From assembly GCA_020137815.1 (NCBI GenBank), contig CM035356.1, forward strand, positions 5,161,753 through 5,225,752: a DNA stretch of 64,000 bases. The letters run 5' to 3'. The notes under the pieces are model-generated. The model did no database searches. It was not told where the DNA came from and worked only from the letters and a program-made list of their open reading frames with translations. How positions within the stretch are numbered: position 1 is the stretch's first letter; every line of letters begins with the position of its first letter. Of the stretch, positions 54,755 to 64,000 are shown piece after piece. The stretch is from Hormiphora californensis (taxonomy: Eukaryota > Ctenophora > Tentaculata > Cydippida > Pleurobrachiidae). The translations under genes were made by a program, and so were the position numbers.

Positions 54755-56968
54755 CTACACGGGAGGGAACATGACACGGAGTCGTTCCAAGAATAACCAA
54801 GTTATAATGGTCTGTGGACTAAGTCTAACCCAGGCTGGTATAAACCCTCTATAAAACCCGAACACACCTTCACTCCTAGCAATCTCACTAACAACACTCC
54901 TCACACTAACACTCCCAGTCCCCTTCATGAGTCTAGTTTTAACAACGTCAACTGGTTGGGTCAGGAATGTTGCAACTGTTCCCGCTATAAAGCTAGCCAG
55001 GAAATGGGTCGCCATATTATCAGCCATCCCTAGCCCCATTACAGTCTGTTTAGCCTGGTCATAACACGCCACCTGGCCGATATTTATCATCATAGACCGG
55101 GGAATATTTGCCTGAAGCCCCTTGAAGAGCGCCCCCGGACCTTCTTTGGTAGCTATATTGAACAGTCCATGAAGTACATTCCGGTACCCCAGGCGCTGGG
55201 AGGCAGGGAGCCGCATGTCATTCTGCATTCTGACATTAACCACATCTGCAGGGTTACCAACGAGGATACCGACTGCACCTCCAGCACCCGCTAGTAGTAC
55301 CTGCAGTTGGGGAGGTGGGGTGGTTGGAGTTGGGAGTGGAGGGGCTAGGGGGGTGTTGGAGGATGTCGGGGTGGTTGGGGAACAGCTGTAAATGAACTGT
55401 TCACAAACAGGCACAAACACATGTGATGTGTGATTCTGTAGCGGACAATGATGCTGAATGTGTGCTGAATTCAGTGCTTCCCCTATCTCTATCTCCCCTT
55501 CTTCCTCTCTCTCTCTCTCTCTATCAATATTATGCAGGACACCAACGTGTCACCCCGTTGATTGATTCAGTTAAAGTATAGTACCAGGGCGGGGTACCGG
55601 GGTGAGCCGTGGTGGGTGTCCCCCACCCTTCATCACAGTTATATTGCATAATGTGTCCACCGAAATTGCCCAATATGTTTCCTAAAACCAATGATTCCAT
55701 TTACTAGGGAAGTATTAATTCCTATACTTCCACTGCAGGGACTGCAGGTAGGTATATGATACCATTTCTCAGTCACTAAAGTGCAGCCTGGATCAGCTGT
55801 GTGTAGGATACATATATTAGACGACTCTTTACAAAGTGAACAACATGCAGCCTGCAGTTATATCAGCAAGAACAGACCGGCACGCCCATTTAAAGCTACT
55901 AACAAAGGAGACATTATAATGCTTTTAATGGGTTAGAGATGGAGACACACTATAAAATGTTGTTGAGTAAGGGAGAAGACTTCCCCCTTACTCAACAAAT
56001 AAAATGTTATATTGTAAGTGCACCTGATGTGATGCACAATGTGTCACGCTTTAATGGAGACGATCAGGGTGGGGGATTGAGAGAGAGATAATTGCGCTAT
56101 ATTTGTTGTATTTCGCAACTATGCAATACTGATCCCCCCCCCCCGCGTGCTACAATACTGATCCCAGTCACTGTACAGCAATATATTAGCAGGCAGCGGC
56201 AGAAGCTAAGGTACATGCGGTTAGGTAGAGGCTCTACACTAGAGACCTAGAGTAGAGAAAGATTTGAATGATTGCTGAATGAACCACAAAATTTCATTAG
56301 CACTCGGACACTGCAGGTACTATACTCAACTTGATTAAAATATTGGGCAGCTCCATTGAGGGGGGAGCTGGGGGTGTAACTTTTCAATGAGCTGTGTTCC
56401 ACCCCCGTTCCACCACAATGTATCATCAAGTTGATGAAGTATGTGATTTTCAGAACTCAACGACATGCAACGTGCGCTCTTCTGACAAATGTTACATTGG
56501 CAAATTTATGTACAGTTCAGATCAGCACACATATGGGATACTGAATTCTGATCAATGACAATGATATTATTTCTAATCCTGAGCAGGCCGTGTTCGCGAT
56601 CAGGGCACCATCAAACAGGGGTGGGGGAGATATGAGAGGCTGAGTGGTTCAAAACTGGTGTACAGGAGCTCTAAGGTGAACCAATTTGACTAATGAAAAG
56701 CTTTTACAATATGTTTTAGCAATATCTTGAGAGATTGAGGTAGATCAGAACATAGGGTCGGGGTTGGGTGGGGGGGGGGGGGTTCAACTATCTAGCACAC
56801 AATATATCCAACATAATAACCCATTACTCAACAACATATAGGACTGATCTGAATGCAGGGGAGATGAAGCAATGGAATGAATGATATATATCTACTGCAG
56901 TGCGGCTTGCAAGGATATCTCATCAAATCATACAAACAGAGCCCCAACTGCAGTTGTTAAGGGAGGGT

Positions 56969-57034
<66 letters not shown>

Positions 57035-57053
57035 GAGGGAGAGAGAAAGAGAA

Positions 57054-57124
<71 letters not shown>

Positions 57125-57674
57125 GACCCAGTTTCTCTGGTTCAATTAGGTAATGAACCTGTCATGAACTTGACTAGAACTTGGAAACGTAAGTGTACGT
57201 TCTGTAGAACTGAAAAACTACAGAGAGGGGTAGATCATTGGGCACGTCGCGCCCCTCATGTTCGCGCACCCGAAGGGCGATCCCCTCACACTACGGGGTT
57301 GGTCGCTACACACAACAAAGAGAACGAGACAAAAATGAAACCATTAAGGCAAAATGTTACAAAATATATATCAGTAGAGCTGATCAAAATCTCAAATCAT
57401 ACCAACTACTGTAAAACCATTTATTTTCGCGGTAAATTAATTTTCGCGGATTGGCCTAGATTGGCTTCTGGTGGTCCCTGCAGGGCCCTGACGACTTCAC
57501 CAGCGTAGCAGGAGTCGCTGATGAAGGAGTAGTTCACTCCTGGTACGCTGGTGAAGTCTCCAGGGACCACCAGAAGCCCTAGTCTAGGCCAATCCGCGAA
57601 AATTAATGCCCTCGAAAATATATGGTTTTACAGTATTGCACAACACAGTTTTCTCTCTCTCTCTCCCTCTCTCC

Positions 57675-57757
<83 letters not shown>

Positions 57758-57987
57758 TCTCTCTCCCTCTCTCTCTCTCAAAGTCAAAAGTTGACACAGT
57801 ATAATAGCTGCACGGTGATACGACATTGATTGCAACTAAAGCGAGAATATTGGAAAGTGAACTTTCATTTTTTACCTCTGTGATCACGTATTCTCTATCC
57901 CTCTCTCTCAACTATCTTCCCCTCTTTCTCTATCCCTCTCTCACCAACTATATTCCCCTCTTTCTCTAGCTCTCTCTCTCCTACTAT

Positions 57988-58058
<71 letters not shown>

Positions 58059-58741
58059 CTAAACTCCCTTCTTTCTCAATCCCTCTCTCTCCTACTAAAC
58101 TCCCTTCTTTCTCTCTCTCTCTCTCCTACTATCTTCCTCTCTTTCTCTCTCTCTCTCTCTCCTACTAAACTCCCTTCTTTCTCTATCCCTCTCTCTCTCT
58201 CTCTCCTACTATCTTCCTCTCTTTCTCTCTCCCTCTCTCTCTCCTACTATCTTCCCTTCTTTCTCTATCCCTCTCTCTCTCCTACTATCTTCCCCTCTTT
58301 CTCTATCCCTCTCTCTCTCTCTCCTACTAAACTCCCTTCTTTCCCTGACTCATCTTTCTTTACAAGGTATTGTGAGAATATTGCAGGGCTAATGGCCCTC
58401 TACGATGCAGCTCACCGGGGATTGTGTAACGAGAGTGTGGAGATGTACAACATTTGGTGGGACAATGAACAGACAAACAAACAAATAGACAAATAGACAG
58501 ACAGACAGACAGACAGGCAGACAAATAGACAGACTTACAGACAGACAGAATAGACTAGACTAGACTAGACTAGACTAGACTAAACTAGACAGGAAGACAT
58601 ACCTTTACAGTAAATGGCAGTGGTTTCCCCTCTTCTTGAACTTTAGCTCGAGCAACCTCGTAAAAACCAAACCTTGCTGTCGTATAGGTACCCTGGAGAG
58701 ATAGAGAGATAGAGATAGAGAGAGAGAGAGAGAGCGAGAGA

Positions 58742-58780
<39 letters not shown>

Positions 58781-61184
58781 GTGAGTGAGTCGACGAGAGA
58801 GAGAGAGAGAGCGAGGGATGAGTGAGAGGAGATCTGGAGTTTGAGAGAGAGCGAGAGAGAGATCAGAGATGACGCCACGCATGGGAGAGATCGAGTAGAA
58901 GAGAATGGGAGAGAGCACACCAGCCAATCGAAAAAACTGTCCCTCGCTGAAGTTGACCAGTTGACAGTTTCTTCATTTCAAGATGGATAGCTGTCTTTCT
59001 CTCTAGCCCGCGAAAAATAGAAAAACTTGCTCAGAGAGCAACATGACGCAAATGCATCTGATTAATATATTCCATTTTGACGTCAATGCACCAGCCGGCA
59101 GCCTTGTTATAGCTGGTGATCAGGGAAAACTACACAATATAAAATATTGCCAGCATATCACTACCTAGAACTACCTGCAGTAGTAGTCACTAACTAGAAC
59201 TACCTATACAGTAGTCCTGACTACCTATCTGGTTGTTTGGCGGCGTCAGACCCCGATTTGATTCTCAAAACAGATCGGATATAAGCGCCGCTGACTACCA
59301 TGGGTACTGCATACCGGTACCACGTACGTGGGCCACTAGATGGATTACTATTTAGTTTACTAATTAAAAACCGAAATTAGCAAAGGTATTATTGATAATG
59401 GGAGAGGCACTCCTGTAATTACAGGTAATTAATTACCAATTAATTAATTACTGGTACCTGTCTGAGAATGGACGCAGATAGTCCACTGTAGAGGCCACGT
59501 AGCCCATTTGTGCGGAGTGTTGAAGATACCACTTGCGGTATTGATCTCTTCTCTAGGGGATTATATTGCGTTGGTTACGGGATATTTTGTAATTGACGAG
59601 GGGGGGGGGGGGAGCTTTATAAAATGTTTAACTGTTGATGCCATTAGAACATGTCTCTCCTAACATACGATCTCAAGTAGGTATTGGCGACACAGTGCGC
59701 TCATGAGATCGGTGCCGCTAGATAGTTACTATTATATACTGAGAGACTGACAGACAAACTATTAACAACTTCGCCCCAATATTTCCCTCGCTATGCTACC
59801 TCGAGAATCGAGATAGGTATAATTCGTTCCCAGACTGAATTAGGCACGCTGCCCCTGTCAGAGCATTGACCTGACAGCGCTCCCCCAACCAACCACCTAA
59901 CCTGTGAAGCCACCTGACTCAACAAGATACTGTCAAGCCACCTGACTCAACAAGATACGATCTTTTTGCATTGCACCAACAACATAACCAATGGTTATGT
60001 TGTTGGTGGTTATTAACCACACCATACCCTATCTCACGTTAAGATTCTTAGTAAGAAGAGAAAATAACTGATCTGAAAGTTATTTTCTCTTCTCTCAGCG
60101 TGAGAAAGGGTATGGTATGGTTATGGTGTTAGTGCAATGCAAAAATATCAACATAATTATCTAGCAAGCTTTTGCAAATTTGCAGAGTTTTAAAGCTCAT
60201 TAACTTGATGGTATTTTAGCTTAAAATACTATTTTAAGCTAAAACACCATCTAGTTAAAAAGAAAATGAGCTTTCAAGTTAGAGCCCATTCACAAGCTTT
60301 CAAACTCTGTAAATTTGCGCCGTTATTCTCTCTTCTTAGCGTGAGAAATGGATTTAGTTCAACCCCCGAGACACAGAAAGACACGCCCTCTAACTGGAGG
60401 GGGTTCGGATATTAACCTCTCATCGAACCACGAAGCACTATGATACGTTTAAATTTTATAATAGACGTCAACCTTAAACTAAACCCCCAAGAGAAGTTTT
60501 AAGAAGGTTGATCACTTTGATTTGACGTAGAACGAATTGGAAATGATTAGAAACTCTTCATCTTTGACATTTGTTTAAAAGCATTCCATGCGTCACAAGA
60601 TAAACTGTTAATTTGTGTGAACCACCAACAATATTAGAGTTCGATTCTCTCAAGAGGGTCGGGTGAATAACTACAAGTTGTTGATTTGTTACTCAACAAA
60701 TTACAAGTAAAGCTTGATGAGGGGGAGGGGGGAGGGAGGGGGGTTGAGAATCCCAGACAATAATGACAGAATGTAAAATAGAATTGGACCCCCCAATTCT
60801 AGATAGAACAGTCCCATGCAGATCAGTTGTTAACATTAACAAATGAACGGTGTTTGTTACCTGTTTGTGTTTGTTACCATGGTTACCTGTGTGTTAACAT
60901 TAACAAATGAACATGTTTGTTACCATGGTTACCTGTTTGTGTTAACATTAACAAATGAACATGTTTGTTACCATGGTTACCATGGTTACCTGTTTGTGTT
61001 AACATTAACAAATGAACCTGTTTGTTACCATGGTTACCTGTGTGTTAACCTGTTTGTTACCATGGTTACCTGTTTGTGTTTGAAGGTGCACTTTGATGGT
61101 GTCCAGGGGGTGGGTGAAACAGACCGCCATACAAGCCGAGACGCCGCCCAGGTACCATCTTTGTTGCTTCTTCTTTTCTGACAT
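54755..61184 (-). CDS. SLC25A10: Mitochondrial dicarboxylate carrier (281 aa)
   Basis: Inner mitochondrial membrane carrier exchanging malate or succinate for phosphate or sulphur anions. Four exons: 61184-61070, 59552-59458, 58692-58603 and 55300-54755; phases fit, 281 aa against 287 in human. The three carrier repeats show the signatures [22 protein letters not shown] and [11 protein letters not shown]. Family-specific matches include [15 protein letters not shown] and GKPLPFTVK, the third repeat's [20 protein letters not shown], and [17 protein letters not shown] near the end. The last exon holds two of the three repeats. Start: [14 protein letters not shown]; no earlier in-frame Met is better. 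Introns 1 and 3 are long and repeat-filled. The exon 1 donor lies in a minisatellite whose units repeat that donor. Head-to-tail with ETFDH, 555 bp apart. Confidence 0.95.
55301..56968. other. SLC25A10 intron 3, first half
   Basis: Mostly unique AT-rich sequence. A hairpin pair TTGTTGAGTAAGGG (55960) / CCCTTACTCAACAA (55986) surrounds a short loop. No exon seen. Confidence 0.5.
56969..57126. repeat. (GA)n microsatellite
   Basis: About 155 bp of GA with GGGGAGGGA and AAAGAG interruptions; SLC25A10 intron 3. Confidence 0.97.
57409..57633. mobile_element. TA-flanked MITE, 225 bp
   Basis: Ends CTGTAAAACCATTTATTTTC and TATATGGTTTTACAG are flanked by TA (57407-57408, 57634-57635). The inner arms TTGGCTTCTGGTGGTCCCTG and complement extend the symmetry through most of the element. 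Tc1/mariner-type. SLC25A10 intron 3. Confidence 0.9.
57653..58345. repeat. (CT)n microsatellites and a CT-rich minisatellite
   Basis: (CT)n at 57653-57778 and 57984-58055. Between and after them are units of about 45-55 bp reading CTCCTACTAAACTCCCTTCT or CTCCTACTATCTTCCTCTCT. SLC25A10 intron 3. Confidence 0.94.
58482..58595. repeat. (CAGA)n and (TAGAC)n microsatellites
   Basis: ACAGACAGACAGACAGGCAG followed by seven TAGAC units, ending at the donor side of the SLC25A10 exon at 58603. Confidence 0.95.
58695..58870. repeat. (GA)n-rich run
   Basis: GAGAGA with GATAGA and GAGCGA breaks directly before the acceptor of the SLC25A10 exon at 58692. On the minus strand it is a long (CT)n pyrimidine tract. 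Confidence 0.95.
59960..60340. repeat. Nested inverted repeats in SLC25A10 intron 1
   Basis: Outer pair GATCTTTTTGCATTGCACCA (59960) / TGCAATGCAAAAATATC (60134-60150), with inner pairs AACATAACC / GGTTATGTTGTT, CATACCC / GGGTATG and AATAACT..AGTTATT. A second fold-back follows at about 60168-60320 (AGCTTTTGCAAATTTGCAGA, TTTTAGCTTAAAATA / TATTTTAAGCTAAAA). TCTCTTCTTAGCGTGAGAAA links the two. Confidence 0.75.
60843..61080. repeat. Minisatellite overlapping the SLC25A10 exon 1 donor
   Basis: Units of about 45-55 bp: TTAACATTAACAAATGAACA, then TGTTTGTTACCATGGTTACC and TGTTTGTGT. On the minus strand each unit contains AACACAAACAG followed by GTAACCATGG, which is the exon end and donor used at 61070. 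Confidence 0.9.
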
Positions 61185-61194
61185 AACTGTTAGG

Positions 61195-61225
<31 letters not shown>

Positions 61226-61610
61226 GAAAAGGTGGTTGAGACATCTGACAAGCAAAATAAAACTAGCAATATTCTGTGAATGAGGGGGGTAACCAAATCA
61301 AAAAGGACACGTACACAATTCGAAACATACACACACACACTTCGCATTAGAATATACACTAGGTGTTAATATAATGTTGCATGTACTCAATAGTGCATAC
61401 AACAACCGAGGGTCAGAAACACGTACCTAGTGAAATAGCCGCGCTGACGTCGAAAAAAAACACGTAGGCTTAGTTGTACACAAGACACACAAACTAAAAA
61501 AACACAATATATGAGGGTCTCAACACGAACGCATCTAAAATTTCGCTTCCTAATTCCCCACCTTGCATAAATATTACTTCTTACTTCCGCCTATAACACT
61601 CTCCAGTCTC

Positions 61611-61697
61611 TTGTTACCATGGTAACCGAAATGGTAACACAGTCACTTGTTACCATGGTAACTGAAATGGTAACACAGTCACTTGTTACCATGGTAA
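61611..61697. repeat. Tandem repeat with TTACCATGGTAAC palindrome
   Basis: Three units of about 37 bp: CTTGTTACCATGGTAACYGA plus AATGGTAACACAGTCA, just downstream of the ETFDH stop. Confidence 0.93.
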
Positions 61698-61738
61698 CAG
61701 CTGTATAATTATAGCTAACACCACTCTTATAGTCCCTC

Positions 61739-64000
61739 TCACATTCCGTTATACACAGGTCCGCCTCCTCCCTCAGGCACCACCCAGTTGATATTCTGCG
61801 ATGGGCACTTTATATCACATGTCTTGCAGTGAACACAATTCTGGGCGTTGATTTGGAGTCTACTGGTCCCATCGTCATCCTCCACAGGGACATACTCGTA
61901 CACACCAGCAGGACAGAACCTGGGGGGATGTTGGGATTAGCTGGGGGTGGGGGAGGGGATGTTGGGTTAGGGGAATTAGGGGTGGTGAATAAGGGATAGG
62001 GATAACATGAGGACCAGCGCCTCCATCAAATTGGAATAAGGAAACTGCAGTTATGGGGTTTGAGATGGCAGATTTAATCGCCAACCCTGTCTATATAGTC
62101 ACATAATCCCTAATTTTCAAATAGTTCTCTCAGGAGAGAACCCCTCCCTTCGCCCTAGCTGCTCAAAATATAACTTCCCTAGCAGGGCGAGCTAATATAT
62201 GATCGAGGTATATAATGAATGTCTGCTATATGGGTGAAGAGCTGTCAAATGTTTTTGCTATCTTCCCAGACGCTGTCAACCCCATAATGAGGGCTCTATT
62301 AAAACTAAACTTTTTTGGTAGAGACTCCCTACTAGGAATCAACCGACATCTCGATTCTAGGAGAGAGCTGTCACCCTTCACTCGACCACTCTCCCAAGAC
62401 TATTGAACTATCTTGTCAATTTCAAACAGCACCCTCTCGCCCCACCACCCATGATACTGCCACACCCCTGTAACCACCACTCACAAATGTATCCTAGTCA
62501 GCGAACCCTGGTAACCATGGTTTCTATGGTACCCTAACAACATGAATTATGGTTACCATGGTGGTTACCATGGTTACCCAGGTGGTTACCATGGTGGTTA
62601 CCATTACCTTTGTTCTGGCCCATCGAAGGTGCCCAAGTTCCTCTCAACAGGCACATTGTCGTCCTTCAGAGTAAGATGAGGTGGTTGGTCTCCCTCATGG
62701 TTCGTACCGGACAGGGCCACAGAACTCAGCAGATCAAAACTCAACTTTCCATCTGGGTGTGGAGGGGGTGAGAAAGTGTTAGGGGTACGAAGGAGACTTG
62801 TGATACGAGTTCATTTCAAAAATTACAAAGGTTCACAACTGGTATTTCAAAGATATCTTTGAGCAGTGGTTATCCAGTAGCTCTGATGAAATAGTTGATT
62901 ACAGACCGGTTAGATCTGTCTGAGGAGCTTACAACTATCTGATCAAGTAGGGAGTGGTAACCTGGTTTGGGGTATTCTATAGGATAGGCATCCTGTTACC
63001 TGGTTTGGGGTATTCTATAGGTTTAGCATCCTTTGCTGCCACGAGTTGGTCACTATCTCGGCCATGGTGGGGTAGTGTCCAGGGCTCCCTTCCTCCTAGG
63101 ATCACATAAAACAGCCCCGTATAGGCCATACCTGATGGGGGTGTTTATAATTTACGACAAAGGACGCCAGTTATTATTTAGACTATATATTACGGTGATA
63201 CAATGAATGAAGGGGGAAGTCCTCTGCTTCTCTTTCTTTCAGTCCAATCAGTTCCAACTCTGACTGGTTGAGTCTCCCACCCCTTACTCAACAAACACTG
63301 ACTACGATTAAATAAGATCGAGAACATTCAAAGTTCTTAGGAATAATTCTTCAGCATAATTCTAATTTGACACTTTCTTGCCCTAACTCCACCCCGTGAA
63401 GTGACAAGATGGAGAGAGAGAGAGATAGAGAGAGATAGCTCGAAGGGAGGGGGTTATAATTTAACCACTTCCCCGAAGTGACAGATTCGGAGAGGTTGGT
63501 AATGAAAAACCACCTAACTTTGAGTTGGTTTTGGTAATATTAAATCAAAACCACATAACTTTGAAGCTTCATTTCAGAGAGAGATAGAGAGATAGAATAG
63601 AGATAGAGATAGAGAGAGGGAGAGATAGAGAGCTGAGAGAGAGAGAAAGAGAGAGTGAGAGATATATAGAGTAGACTTGCTAAACTGATTCGCGTGACAC
63701 AGATTGGGCTAAACTCGACGAAATAACCATCCACGATTGTCAGCTCTGAATTATGAATTTGTCCAACCATCATGATAATTCGTACTTTTGACTCAGAGAA
63801 TGTAATCATAATCATCATAATATAATGGAAGATACAAACGCTGAACATTTTTAACTAATTATCATTATCAGCAATTGATTATTCCCAAATTACACCTACC
63901 TCCCCACAGCCCAAGAGGAGTACAGAAGGAGGGACGAACGTTCCTGCACGCGTAGAGCTCCTTATACACCTCACTCTTCTTCATCATATCTCGATAACTC
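61739..64000 (-). CDS. ETFDH: Electron transfer flavoprotein-ubiquinone oxidoreductase, C-terminal part
   Basis: Inner mitochondrial membrane enzyme passing electrons from ETF (fatty acid and amino acid oxidation) to ubiquinone through FAD and a 4Fe-4S cluster. Exons in the window: 64000-63900 (continues beyond the edge), 63131-63000, 62752-62608 and 61919-61739, phases consistent. Recognisable blocks: [53 protein letters not shown], and FDGPEQ before [15 protein letters not shown]. The cluster ligands are the Cys of FCPAG and the three Cys of [11 protein letters not shown]. It ends ..[18 protein letters not shown], as in animal orthologues. An extra Cys follows the cluster (DIKCPSQ where human has DIKDPSQ). 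The exon 63131-63000 has its 3' end and donor duplicated downstream. Confidence 0.96.
62509..62608. repeat. GGTTACCATGG repeat next to an ETFDH donor
   Basis: GGTAACCATGG, GGTTACCATGGTGGTTACCA and variants run into the donor of the ETFDH exon ending at 62608. Confidence 0.88.
62955..63032 (-). repeat. 38-bp tandem duplication of an ETFDH exon end with its donor
   Basis: On the minus strand CCTATAGAATACCCCAAACCAG followed by GT occurs at the true exon end (63000) and again ending at 62962, 38 nt downstream. Confidence 0.85.

Overview
The window is nuclear DNA of an animal. It carries spliced genes with GT/AG introns, a polybromo-like bromodomain/BAH gene, thymosin beta, MOSPD2, YY1 and a rhodopsin-type receptor, together with many small transposons and (GA)n/(CT)n microsatellites. 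Mostly short introns, dense gene packing and abundant MITEs suggest an invertebrate. A sponge or another early-branching marine animal is my best guess, but nothing here proves it. A run of exactly 100 N (8264-8363) marks a scaffold gap. Two stretches (about 3520-4600 and 36200-39000) have the homopolymer-stretched look of uncorrected sequence.

Layout. 1-3520: 3' part of a polybromo-1-like gene (+), cut off by the damaged stretch. 5204-5444: thymosin beta (-). 6625-14606: MOSPD2 (+), with part of its CRAL-TRIO domain missing around the gap. 16680-25496: a tight head-to-tail cluster on the minus strand of AP-3 sigma, OPA3 and cytosolic arginyl-tRNA synthetase; all three could be rebuilt exon by exon with consistent phase (191, 174 and 659 aa). 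26112-27734: single-exon BTB-BACK gene (-), whose stop codon lies in a MITE. 27905-36110: a nearly full-length non-LTR retrotransposon (CCCH-finger ORF1; endonuclease/RT ORF2) interrupted by an 806-bp DNA transposon, plus wrecked relatives. 36200-39000: polypyrimidine and low-quality sequence. 39013-43177: YY1 (+, 384 aa, seven exons). 45494-48236: orphan class A GPCR (-) with an apparent frameshift. 48240-54750: gene-poor and repeat-rich, including a 1.35-kb hAT-like element. 54755-61184: mitochondrial dicarboxylate carrier SLC25A10 (-). 61739-64000: 3' end of ETFDH (-).

The genes are housekeeping loci without an obvious shared pathway, although OPA3, SLC25A10 and ETFDH are all mitochondrial. 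The notable content is the transposon layer. I see an 8-bp-TSD MITE family (TIR CAGGAACCGACCGAA) with three clean TSD copies, a large relative with CCGAA arrays, a 64-76 bp micro-MITE family, nested insertions whose order can be read from their TSDs, four TA-flanked MITEs, and three places where short tandem duplication has copied a splice site beside a coding exon. I found no clearly new enzyme system.
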